From the NCBI GenBank assembly GCA_028711355.1, contig JAQTSL010000058.1, positions 1 through 15,006 of the forward strand: 15,006 nucleotides of DNA. Direction: 5' to 3'. This stretch comes from Rhodoferax sp. GTDB lineage: Bacteria; Pseudomonadota; Gammaproteobacteria; Burkholderiales; Burkholderiaceae_C. Each line of letters starts with the position of its first letter. The first letter of the stretch is position 1. The translations under genes and the position numbers were made by a program. Positions 1 to 6,846 of this stretch are shown in pieces. The notes beneath the pieces are model-generated. The model ran no database searches. It was not told where the DNA came from and saw nothing but the letters and a program-made list of their open reading frames with translations.

Positions 1-1
1 C

Positions 2-478
2 GGGGTGGCCAGTTTTAACGACACCGTAGCCGCCGCCCGCGCCGCTTTGGCCCCGGCACAAGTGACCCTTGATCTGGCCGGCCAGCGCATTTTGGCCGCT
101 GGGCGCGAAATCAAACTGCCGCCAGCCGAACTAGCGCTGCTGGCGGTGTTTGCGCGCGAAACCCTGGCCGGCAACGAGCCGCTGCCCGCCCCGACCAAAG
201 GCGTGCCCGACCCGGCCTGGGCCAAACGCTACCTGCGTGAATACCGGCGCATCACCGGCAATCTGGCCGACATTGAAGGCACCGAGCGGGCGCTGAAAAA
301 CGGCATGGACGGCGAGTATTTTTCAGCGCGCAAATCCAAGCTTGACAAACGCCTGAAAACTGCGCTGGGCCCGGCCTTTGCGGCCTACCGCATCCATGAC
401 GGCGGCGTGCGGCCACGGCGCTATGGGCTGACGTTGCTGCCTGATGCGATCAGCTTTGCACTGGCAGTGAATCCTTGA
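2..478 (+). CDS. CRISPR-associated CARF ring nuclease, NE0113/Csm6-like family, C-terminal part (5' partial)
   Basis: The reading frame is open to the left window edge, so the gene is cut at its 5' end and only about 158 C-terminal residues are visible. A GTG at 5 is available, but I do not think it is the true start. The visible part lacks the N-terminal CARF/Rossmann half. It has the features I associate with the C-terminal half of this family: LPPAELALLAVFAR (helical, winged-helix-like), then AKRYLREYRRITG, a Lys/Arg-rich FSARKSKLDKRLKTAL helix, and GPAFAAYRIHDGG followed by RRYGL. Family members accompany type III systems and are thought to bind or degrade cyclic oligoadenylate. Here it would be the off switch for the two CARF effectors encoded downstream. 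A related decayed copy lies at 1498-1686. Family assignment is from remembered sequence pattern, not a search. Confidence 0.68.
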   Translation, partial: GVASFNDTVAAARAALAPAQVTLDLAGQRILAAGREIKLPPAELALLAVFARETLAGNEPLPAPTKGVPDPAWAKRYLREYRRITGNLADIEGTERALKNGMDGEYFSARKSKLDKRLKTALGPAFAAYRIHDGGVRPRRYGLTLLPDAISFALAVNP

Positions 479-529
479 GTGTGCCGACGGGTTTTATGCG
501 CCCTTATTTGAATTATGCGAGTAAGTATC

Positions 530-560
530 CCCCGGTGGAACCGGGGTTTACCTGTTTTAA
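530..560 (+). terminator. Hairpin with T-rich tail after the ring-nuclease gene
   Basis: A perfect 7-bp stem, CCCCGGT (530-536) and ACCGGGG (540-546), encloses a 3-base loop and is followed by TTTACCTGTTTTAATTTA. It lies 51 bases after the ring-nuclease stop and just past the end of the convergent GNAT gene. The interrupted T-run on the + side makes a + strand intrinsic terminator the simplest reading. It also looks a little like a lone hairpin-type CRISPR repeat (see findings). Confidence 0.5.
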
Positions 561-580
561 TTTATTGTCTGTCAGCCCAA

Positions 581-1072
581 TTAATTTCTGCGAATCGACA
601 ACACCAAGGTCATGGGCTGGGTCGGCGAGGCCTTGAAACCATGGTATTCATAAAAAGCTTTGGCCTGGGCCGACACAGCGTGCGCCAACAGACCTCTGAT
701 ACCCAAAATATCAGCCGCTTGCGTGGTACGCAGCACAGCATCTTGCAGCAGCGCAACCCCCAGCCCTTTCGCCGCCCAAGCGCCGTCCACCGCCAGCCTG
801 CCCAAAATGGCCATCGGCACCGGGTCTGGCATATTGCGCCGAACGGTCCCCGGCGCATCAACCACCGCCAGTGCGCCGCTGGCCAGGCAATAGTAGCCAA
901 CCACCCTGTGGTCACCTTCACTGCGGTCCGTCACCACGTAAGTCCGAGAGGCACCGCTCACCTGGTTAGCCATGGCACGCCGCTTGAGCCATTCATCCAG
1001 ACTGGGCGTACCACAACCAAACCCACCCACATCAGCCTCTGCCGTGAGCAGATGTGGCGCTGACAGACTCAC
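581..1072 (-). CDS. GNAT-family acetyltransferase toxin (TacT/AtaT-like)
   Basis: 163 residues starting at GTG 1072, which gives MSLSAPHLLTAEADVGGF. This start overlaps the antitoxin stop by 4 bases (GTGA) and matches the usual N-terminus of TacT-type toxins. The longer TTG start at 1090 is less likely. Recognisable elements are CGTPSLDEWLKRRA near the N-terminus, SGASRTYVV, the acetyl-CoA region ILGRLAVDGAWAAKGLG, and a C-terminal AKAFYEYHGF that holds the Tyr conserved in this group. Characterised relatives acetylate the amino group of aminoacyl-tRNA and block translation. The gene lies downstream of its DUF1778 antitoxin on the - strand, opposite to the CRISPR genes. It appears full length and intact. 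The exact tRNA target cannot be read from sequence. Confidence 0.88.
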   Translation of the reverse strand: MSLSAPHLLTAEADVGGFGCGTPSLDEWLKRRAMANQVSGASRTYVVTDRSEGDHRVVGYYCLASGALAVVDAPGTVRRNMPDPVPMAILGRLAVDGAWAAKGLGVALLQDAVLRTTQAADILGIRGLLAHAVSAQAKAFYEYHGFKASPTQPMTLVLSIRRN

Positions 1073-1371
1073 AGACTCAACGCCTGCCAAGGTTTGGCCG
1101 CACCCATCAGGCGATCAAACCCAGCGCCCGAAGGCGGCTGGTCCAGCACCGCCAAAAAATGGGCATAGGCCCCCGGATCCACGCGCACCAAAGTCTGGTC
1201 CAGCAGCGCTTCTTCTGCGGCACGGCGCGCGGCATCAATCATGAAATCAGAGCGGGACCTGCCAAACGACTTGGCCGCCCGGTCAATGAGAGCGCGCACA
1301 TCATCGCGAATGCGTAAATTGACGGCACAAGTTGGATGAACGGTGCTGTTGGTAACAGGTGCAGTATTCAT
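1069..1371 (-). CDS. DUF1778 ribbon-helix-helix antitoxin (TacA-like)
   Basis: 100 residues from ATG 1371, with a possible Shine-Dalgarno AAAGG (minus-strand reading of 1380-1384) 8 bases upstream. The N-terminal half reads VNLRIRDDVRALIDRAAKSF then GRSRSDFMIDAARRAAEEAL, the usual DUF1778 ribbon-helix-helix DNA-binding and dimerisation pattern. The C-terminal segment DPGAYAHFLAVLDQPP is the toxin-wrapping tail typical of the family. It is translationally coupled to the GNAT toxin by a 4-base overlap. Such antitoxins neutralise the acetyltransferase and repress their own operon through palindromic operators. A perfect palindrome lies 39-53 bases upstream of this start, at 1410-1424, consistent with autoregulation. 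Confidence 0.88.
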   Translation of the reverse strand: MNTAPVTNSTVHPTCAVNLRIRDDVRALIDRAAKSFGRSRSDFMIDAARRAAEEALLDQTLVRVDPGAYAHFLAVLDQPPSGAGFDRLMGAAKPWQALSL

Positions 1372-1388
1372 GAGGTGAACCTTTATTG

Positions 1389-1478
1389 GGCTGAGGGTTG
1401 AATGGCTTGATACACAATGTGTATTTCACCATAAGAAGTCCATGACACGCAACAACCGGCGGGAAAGGCTGAGGGTTG
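1389..1478. repeat. 12-base direct repeat pair GGCTGAGGGTTG around the operator
   Basis: GGCTGAGGGTTG occurs at 1389-1400 and again at 1467-1478, 66 bases apart, either side of the palindrome at 1410-1424. It could be the scar of a small duplication or an extra regulatory element. Nothing in the sequence decides between these. Confidence 0.4.
1410..1424 (-). promoter_or_regulatory. Palindromic operator for the TacAT-type operon (predicted)
   Basis: ATACACA (1410-1416), a central A, and TGTGTAT (1418-1424) form a perfect 7+1+7 palindrome in the leader of the DUF1778 antitoxin gene. Its size and place suit a ribbon-helix-helix dimer site. A 12-base direct repeat GGCTGAGGGTTG flanks it at 1389-1400 and 1467-1478. 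I cannot assign clear -35 and -10 boxes around it. Confidence 0.55.
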
Positions 1479-1497
1479 GTGACCCATTGAACGGTAG

Positions 1498-1686
1498 GAA
1501 CACCCCGCACTGGAGACCCCCCGCACAGATTCGTACATACCCAATTCGGGCATAGCCCAGATCACGCTGGCCGAAATCCCGTTTGTCAGCCTGCGCCATG
1601 GCCTGCCCGCCGCGCTGGGGCCAGCTTTTGCGGCCTACCGCGTACACAACGGCGGTGCGCATGGCAAGCTTGCCGCAGCCAGGTGA
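1498..1686 (+). pseudogene. Decayed ring-nuclease (NE0113/Csm6-like) remnant
   Basis: This stretch has no start codon and is open only between TAG 1495 and TGA 1684. It translates to two recognisable pieces joined together. The first, ITLAEIPFVSLRHGLP, resembles the middle of NE0113-family proteins. The second, AALGPAFAAYRVHNGG, is nearly the same as TALGPAFAAYRIHDGG in the ring-nuclease gene at the left edge. About 100 residues that should lie between them are absent, and the family's RRYGL tail is missing after GGA. It is therefore an internally deleted, 3'-broken second copy. It lies immediately before the csm operon, with the TacAT-type pair between it and the better preserved copy. Confidence 0.6.
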
Positions 1687-1804
1687 AGGCAACGGCGGGT
1701 TCTAAACTGCGCGGCATGAAACCATGCCATCGTTTAAGCAGCTCCCAACACGGGTTAACCCTGAAACCTGATGCAGTACGATTCGCGGCAGATGTGGCAT
1801 TCAT

Positions 1805-1810
1805 GGAGGA
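1805..1810 (+). promoter_or_regulatory. Strong ribosome-binding site of csm1
   Basis: GGAGGA lies 6 bases before ATG 1817. It is among the best Shine-Dalgarno matches in the window and fixes the csm1 start. Confidence 0.8.
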
Positions 1811-1816
1811 AAACTG

Positions 1817-4531
1817 ATGACCATACAAGATTCTGATTTATTGGCGGCTTCGTGCCGCGTGGCCCTGGCTGCTTATCTGCATGACCTGGGCAAGTTTGCC
1901 GAACGTGCTCGCATAGAGGTGCCCAAAGACGCACTGGATGCGCACAAAACCCAGTATTGCCCGTTTCACACCTTTGAGCCGGGTGGCAAAAGCGGCTATC
2001 ACACGCACGTCCATGCGGCCTACACCGGGCTGGCTTTTGACATCGTTGAGCACACCGCACCCGATTTGATCCAGGGTGACATGCACCCTTTTATCAACCG
2101 GGCGCAATTGCGAGCGGATGACACGCGCACCACAGATTCGCTGATCAATGCAGCAGCGGCGCACCACAAGCCGGACACATTTTTGCAATGGATCATTGCC
2201 ACCGCCGACCGTGTAGCCAGCGGCTTTGAGCGGGATGAATTTGAAAAATACAACGCTGCCAAAGACGAAAGCGCCGAAACTCAGACAGGGAAAAACCACT
2301 ACCAAGCTCGCCAACTGTCCTTGTTTGAGCAAATCCGAATCGACGGTGCGTCGCAAAAATTCACCGCCAAAGACCTGAAATGGCGTTACCCACTGCAAGC
2401 CCTGTCCCCCACTTCCATCTTCCCGCAACTGCGCGAAAAATGTGAACCCGGTGAAGATGCCCCGGCGCAAGCCCAATACAAGCATCTTTGGCAAGATTTT
2501 TTGGTCGCCCTCAAAAGCATCCCGGCCTCGCACCGCAGCAACTGGCCGTTGTGGCTGGATCACTTTGACACTGCGTGGCTGACCTTCACCCATGCCATTC
2601 CCGCAGCAACCGCCTTTGGCACCAAACCCGAAGTCTCGCTTTACGACCACAGCAAAACCACTGCAGCACTGGCGACGGCCCTTTGGCGCTGGCACGAGGC
2701 CGAAGGCCAAACCGATGCCGCCGCCGCTGCCAACCTGAAAGACCGCAGCGATTGGGGCACTGACAAGCTGTTGCTGATTCAAGGTGATTTTTTCGGCATT
2801 CAGGACTTCATCTTTGCCGAAGGCAGTCAAACCAATAAGGCTGCCGCCAAACTGCTGCGTGGACGCTCATTTCAGGTGTCGCTGTTTACCGAGCTGGCCG
2901 CGCTCAAAGTGCTGGATGCCCTGAGCCTCCCACCCACCAGCCAAATCACCAACGCGGCGGGCAAGTTCTTGATCGTCGCACCCAACACCAGCGCGGTACG
3001 AGCCCAACTCGCGCAAGTCCGTGCGGACATCAACCAATGGTTTTTGCAGCACAGCTTTGGCCTGGCTGGCTTGGGGCTGATTGGCAAACCGGCCAGTTGC
3101 AATGATTTGCTCAAGGGCAACTTCAAAACCTTGATGCAAGGCCTGTTTGCCACACTGGAAAAGGCCAAACTACAACGTTTTGACCTCACGGCTGTCAGCA
3201 ACCCAGTGTTTGATGTCGCCTACCCGCATGGCGTTTGCCAATACAACGACAAGCTTCCCGCCGACAAGCTTGAGGGCAGCAACAAGGCATCCGCTGCGCT
3301 GTCGCGCGACCAGATCAAACTGGGCAGCGCCCTCACCCGCGAAGACCGCCTGCTGATCGTGCGTGATACCGCCGAACTCTCGGGTAGCAAACTGACCCAG
3401 CTTGAGGTATCCGTGTTTGGCTACGGCGTGGTTTTCACAAAGAGTGAAGAAGTCACCGGCAAGTTTGGTGCGCTAGCCAAAGACGGCAACTTGCAGCGCT
3501 GCTGGGATTTCAGCCTGCCTGAGAACCTGAGCGACACACTCTGGAATGGCTATGCCCGGCGCTTTATCAATGCCTACGTTCCCCGGTTTAGCGAGCTGGA
3601 TTTGCAGACCCAGGCCAAGTACCGTGGCATTGAATCGGACGTAAGCCCCGATGATGTTCGCTTTGAGGCGGGCAAAACGCTCAACCATATCGCCTGCGAA
3701 GACCGCCAGCCAAAATCTGACCGATTAGACGATGCAGGCCAGTGGCAGGGACAAGTGGCGTTGATGACGCTCAAAGGCGACGTCGACAACCTGGGCACCA
3801 TCTTTCAGCATGGCTTACCAGAACCCACCTTCGCCAAAATGGCCGCGCTGTCGCGCCAGATGAATGCCTTTTTTGCCATCTGGCTGCCCGCCTTGTGCGC
3901 AACCGAATTCCCCAACACCTACACCGTTTTCGCCGGTGGTGACGACTTCTTTTTGATTGGCCCCTGGCACAACACACAGCAGTTAGCCGCGCGCATGGCG
4001 GCCGAATTCAAAACCTATGTCGCGCATAACGACAAGATCACGTTTTCGGCGGGCATGGTGATGACCAAACCCGGCCAGCCTATCAACAGCTTGGCAAATC
4101 AGGCGGAAGAGGCTTTAGGCGCTGCCAAGGGGACTTCGTTGCCCGAGAAAGAACGCAAAAATGCTTTGGTGCTTTTCAATGAACGGGTGTGCTGGCCCGA
4201 CTGGCCGCAAGTGCAGGCGGCACAAGACCAGTTGGAGCGAGTACGCGACGACTACAACCTATCAACCGGTTACGTTTATGGGTTGCTACACCTGATTGAC
4301 TTGGCATCTGATGCCACAAACCCCGAACACGCCATGTGGCGCAGCCGCTTTGTTTATCGCACACAGCGCTACGTTGATGGTGTGCGAGACAAGCATGGAC
4401 ATGCACTGTCTACAGAACAGAAAAAGGTCGCACGAAGAATTCTTGGCGAAACTTTTTCTGTCATTGATCCGAAGCTACTCGGCACACGCTACCGCATTCC
4501 ACTTTTCAATCATTTCTATCGTCAACGTTAA
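1817..4531 (+). CDS. csm1: Type III-A Cas10/Csm1: cyclic oligoadenylate synthase and HD nuclease subunit
   Basis: 904 residues, the usual size for Csm1. The N-terminal HD domain starts with YLHDLGKFAERA (H22-D23). Further HD-type residues lie in YHTHVHAAY and AAAHHKPDTF, and TADRVASGFERDEFEKY follows, as in other Csm1 proteins. This domain cuts single-stranded DNA in characterised complexes. The second palm domain carries LKGDVDNLGTIF (about 652-663) and FAGGDDFFLIG with GGDD at 707-710. The intact GGDD predicts conversion of ATP to cyclic oligoadenylate when target RNA binds. The C-terminus LLGTRYRIPLFNHFYRQR is complete. The gene opens the csm operon; csm2 follows after 12 bases. Both catalytic centres look intact, so both DNA cutting and signalling are expected. 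Confidence 0.97.
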   Translation: MTIQDSDLLAASCRVALAAYLHDLGKFAERARIEVPKDALDAHKTQYCPFHTFEPGGKSGYHTHVHAAYTGLAFDIVEHTAPDLIQGDMHPFINRAQLRADDTRTTDSLINAAAAHHKPDTFLQWIIATADRVASGFERDEFEKYNAAKDESAETQTGKNHYQARQLSLFEQIRIDGASQKFTAKDLKWRYPLQALSPTSIFPQLREKCEPGEDAPAQAQYKHLWQDFLVALKSIPASHRSNWPLWLDHFDTAWLTFTHAIPAATAFGTKPEVSLYDHSKTTAALATALWRWHEAEGQTDAAAAANLKDRSDWGTDKLLLIQGDFFGIQDFIFAEGSQTNKAAAKLLRGRSFQVSLFTELAALKVLDALSLPPTSQITNAAGKFLIVAPNTSAVRAQLAQVRADINQWFLQHSFGLAGLGLIGKPASCNDLLKGNFKTLMQGLFATLEKAKLQRFDLTAVSNPVFDVAYPHGVCQYNDKLPADKLEGSNKASAALSRDQIKLGSALTREDRLLIVRDTAELSGSKLTQLEVSVFGYGVVFTKSEEVTGKFGALAKDGNLQRCWDFSLPENLSDTLWNGYARRFINAYVPRFSELDLQTQAKYRGIESDVSPDDVRFEAGKTLNHIACEDRQPKSDRLDDAGQWQGQVALMTLKGDVDNLGTIFQHGLPEPTFAKMAALSRQMNAFFAIWLPALCATEFPNTYTVFAGGDDFFLIGPWHNTQQLAARMAAEFKTYVAHNDKITFSAGMVMTKPGQPINSLANQAEEALGAAKGTSLPEKERKNALVLFNERVCWPDWPQVQAAQDQLERVRDDYNLSTGYVYGLLHLIDLASDATNPEHAMWRSRFVYRTQRYVDGVRDKHGHALSTEQKKVARRILGETFSVIDPKLLGTRYRIPLFNHFYRQR

Positions 4532-4535
4532 GGAG
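4530..4535 (+). promoter_or_regulatory. Ribosome-binding site of csm2 overlapping the csm1 stop
   Basis: AAGGAG begins inside the TAA stop of csm1 and lies 8 bases before ATG 4544. Termination and re-initiation are therefore likely to be linked. Confidence 0.7.
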
Positions 4536-4543
4536 CAATCAAT

Positions 4544-5065
4544 ATGGCAACATATCAGGGAGGTGGCGCGGGTCAGCGCTCAGGCAGCCCAAGCCAAGGT
4601 GGTTACAGCAACAACGACCGCTACAACGCAGCGCCAGTCGTGAGTATCTCAGTTGACGACATCAAACTACAAGCACCTTTGTCAGTGGACTTGTTTGACC
4701 GGATTGCCAAGGACAAAGCAGCTACAGTGGCAATAGCCCGCAAAGACAATCTGAACGAGTCAACCCAATTACGCAAGTTTTACGATGAATTGGTGATGTG
4801 GACAGACAAGGTCCACAACATCGGAAAACTGGAACCAGGGCAAAAGAGTGAGTCTGTGCGTCTAGCGCGCTACGAGCAATCCGCTCCCTTCATAAAAATG
4901 CTGAACGCCAAAGTCGCCTACGCAAAGGGGCGCAAAAAGGTGGATGAGTGCTTCGAGAAAATGTTCTCGCACCTGATCCGGCAAATCACGGATGCCGAAA
5001 CCCTCAAGCACGCCAAATTGTTCATGGAAGCCTTCATGGGCTTCTACAAAGCCCAGGAGAAATAA
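4544..5065 (+). CDS. csm2: Csm2, small helical subunit of the type III-A complex
   Basis: 173 residues, all-helical after a flexible N-terminus. Residues 1-28 are rich in Gly, Ser, Gln and Asn, an added tail before the Csm2 core. The core shows NESTQLRKFYDELVMW, PFIKMLNAKVAYAKGRKK and a C-terminal LFMEAFMGFYKAQE, all typical of Csm2. The protein forms the inner filament that contacts the crRNA-target duplex and has no catalytic site. It sits 12 bases after csm1 and 3 bases before csm3. GC content is a little lower than in the flanking genes. Confidence 0.95.
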   Translation: MATYQGGGAGQRSGSPSQGGYSNNDRYNAAPVVSISVDDIKLQAPLSVDLFDRIAKDKAATVAIARKDNLNESTQLRKFYDELVMWTDKVHNIGKLEPGQKSESVRLARYEQSAPFIKMLNAKVAYAKGRKKVDECFEKMFSHLIRQITDAETLKHAKLFMEAFMGFYKAQEK

Positions 5066-5068
5066 GCC

Positions 5069-5800
5069 ATGACGCAACAGCAACTCACCGCCATCACCAC
5101 AATCACCGCCACGCTCGAACTCGTCACCGGCCTACGCATCGGCGCGGGTGACAGCGAAATGCACATCGGTGGCGTGGACAACGCCGTCATCAAACACCCA
5201 CACACCCAATCGCCCTACATCCCCGGCTCCAGTCTCAAAGGCAAGATGCGCAGTCTGCTGGAGTGGCGCAGCGGCGCGGTCAAGGAAGAAGCGCTAGGCT
5301 GGAAGGACTATGAAAAAGCCAGCGGCAGTGTGCAGATTGAGGTCAAGCGCATCCTCCAACTGTTTGGCATCAGTGGCGATGCCAAGCTCGGGCTTGAAGA
5401 CATCACGACTATCGGCCCAACCCGCATCTCCTTCTGGGACTGCAACCTGAATGAAGAATGGGAAGAGCGAATCCGTGAAGACAACATGGCCCTCACCGAA
5501 GTCAAGAGCGAAAACCGCATCAACCGTATCTCCGGCGTGGCTGAGCACCCGCGACAGACCGAGCGCGTCCCTGCCGGGGCCCAATTCGACTTTCGCCTGT
5601 CGGTCAAAAAGCTGGTTGGCGACGGTGACAACCTGCTCAACACCGTATTGCAAGGCCTGAAACTGCTGGAGCTTGACAGCGTGGGCGGTTCGGGCTCGCG
5701 CGGCTACGGCAAGGTCAAATTTGTCAAGCTGCAAATTGACAACGTAGATGCTCAGGCAAGACTGGATGCCGTCCAACCATTCGAAAAAGCGGCTAGCTGA
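5069..5800 (+). CDS. csm3: Csm3, RAMP backbone subunit and target-RNA ribonuclease
   Basis: 243 residues in a single RAMP fold. The ATG at 5069 has AGGAGA at 5055-5060 upstream. The segment LRIGAGDSEMHIGGVDNAVI contains D37 at the position (IGxxD followed by V-I) of the catalytic aspartate in characterised Csm3 proteins, so target RNA cleavage at 6-base intervals is expected. SPYIPGSSLKGKMRSLLEW is the usual Csm3 signature, and GGSGSRGYGKVKF near residues 205-217 is the glycine-rich loop. Several copies form the crRNA-binding backbone. The gene is intact and lies between csm2 (3-base gap) and csm4 (14-base gap). Confidence 0.97.
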   Translation: MTQQQLTAITTITATLELVTGLRIGAGDSEMHIGGVDNAVIKHPHTQSPYIPGSSLKGKMRSLLEWRSGAVKEEALGWKDYEKASGSVQIEVKRILQLFGISGDAKLGLEDITTIGPTRISFWDCNLNEEWEERIREDNMALTEVKSENRINRISGVAEHPRQTERVPAGAQFDFRLSVKKLVGDGDNLLNTVLQGLKLLELDSVGGSGSRGYGKVKFVKLQIDNVDAQARLDAVQPFEKAAS

Positions 5801-5814
5801 TAGCCTGACCCGTG

Positions 5815-6846
5815 ATGCAAACCTACCGCTTCACCCTGCGCCCCTTGAGTGCTTTTGGCACGCCAATGGCAGGCGACACCCTGTTTGGCCAACTGTGCTG
5901 GACGCTGCGCCACCAGTTGGGCAACGCCCGGCTGGGCGAGTTGCTGCACGGCTACACCAACGGCCTGCCGTTCGCCGTGCTGTCTGACGCGCTGCCCACA
6001 GGCCATGTTCCACTGCCGCATGTGACTTCTGATACCTGGCGCACATCCACCGATGCCGTGCAGGATCGCAAGGCCCTCAAGAAAAAGAAATGGCTACCCA
6101 CAGCCGCGCTGGCTACACCCGTTGCCAATTGGCAAACCAGTGCATTCAACGACACTGAAGTCGCCGCGCCTTTGATCAGCGCCTGGGCAGCCCTAGGCAA
6201 ACACCGTGAGCCCAAGGGCAGCAGGCACACCGAACGCGCTCAACCCCACAACACCATCAACCGCCAAACCGGCACCACGGGCGAAGGCCAGTTTGCGCCC
6301 TATGCCATGCCGCAAATCTGGTTTCACCCATCGATGCAGTTTGACCTGTACGTGGTGCTGGACGATACCCACCTGAACTTGACCGAACTGACGGCTGCGT
6401 TGAAGTACATGGGCGAAGTGGGTTTTGGCCGCGATGCCAGCATTGGTTTGGGAAAGTTTGAACTGGTGGGCGACGCAGTATTGAACAGCCTTCGCCGCGA
6501 AGACGCTGCACCTGCGGATGGCAAAGCCAACAGTTATTTGACGCTGGGGCCATGCGCACCACAGGGCCTGGGCTTTTGCCCGGTGCGCAGTACGTATCAG
6601 GTAGCCACCCGTTTTGGTCGCCACGGTGATGCGGCGGTGCAATCAGGGCAGCCATTCAAGCGCCCGGTGCTGCTGGCCAAAGCCGGTGGCGTGTTCTGGC
6701 CTGAAACGCTGGACACATCTCGCCAGTTCATTGGCCAAGGTTTGGGCGGTGCGAGCAACCCGGTGTCATTGGCCATGCCAGAAACCGTGCAACAAGGCTA
6801 CGCCCCGGTCATCGCCATCACCCGGCCCGTGGAGACCCATGCATGA
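5815..6846 (+). CDS. csm4: Csm4, RAMP subunit binding the crRNA 5' handle
   Basis: 343 residues from ATG 5815. A GTG at 5812 would add one residue, and no clear Shine-Dalgarno chooses between them. The N-terminus MQTYRFTLRPLSAFGTPMAG, followed by DTLFGQLCW, is typical of Csm4. INRQTGTTGEGQFAPYAM and the glycine-rich GFGRDASIGLGKFEL (about 202-216) complete the RAMP pattern. In known complexes Csm4 holds the 5' tag of the crRNA and joins Csm1 to the backbone; it is not a nuclease. Its stop overlaps the csm5 start by 4 bases (ATGA). Confidence 0.95.
   Translation: MQTYRFTLRPLSAFGTPMAGDTLFGQLCWTLRHQLGNARLGELLHGYTNGLPFAVLSDALPTGHVPLPHVTSDTWRTSTDAVQDRKALKKKKWLPTAALATPVANWQTSAFNDTEVAAPLISAWAALGKHREPKGSRHTERAQPHNTINRQTGTTGEGQFAPYAMPQIWFHPSMQFDLYVVLDDTHLNLTELTAALKYMGEVGFGRDASIGLGKFELVGDAVLNSLRREDAAPADGKANSYLTLGPCAPQGLGFCPVRSTYQVATRFGRHGDAAVQSGQPFKRPVLLAKAGGVFWPETLDTSRQFIGQGLGGASNPVSLAMPETVQQGYAPVIAITRPVETHA

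Larger units (their letters stand above)
1372..1816. other. 445-base stretch without an intact gene, upstream of csm1
   Basis: This interval holds the antitoxin leader and operator (1372-1430), the direct repeat, the ring-nuclease remnant (1498-1686), a small hairpin GGCATG-AAAC-CATGCC (1713-1728) and the csm1 ribosome-binding site. The promoter for the Csm operon should lie here, most likely after the remnant, but I see no convincing -35/-10 pair. I see no CRISPR repeat. Confidence 0.6.

Noticed and set aside
515..1063. Plus-strand ORF opposite the GNAT toxin
   Set aside because: The minus-strand GNAT frame is clearly the coding one. This ORF is His/Arg/Pro-rich with no motif.
1073..1090. 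TTG 1090 start for the GNAT toxin
   Set aside because: GTG 1072 overlaps the antitoxin stop by 4 bases and restores the usual MSLSAP N-terminus of TacT-like toxins.
1838..2830. Long minus-strand ORF of 330 codons opposite csm1
   Set aside because: It lies fully inside csm1, which has clear HD and palm motifs. Its translation has no recognisable motif and it has no neighbours in phase. It is a GC-driven shadow.
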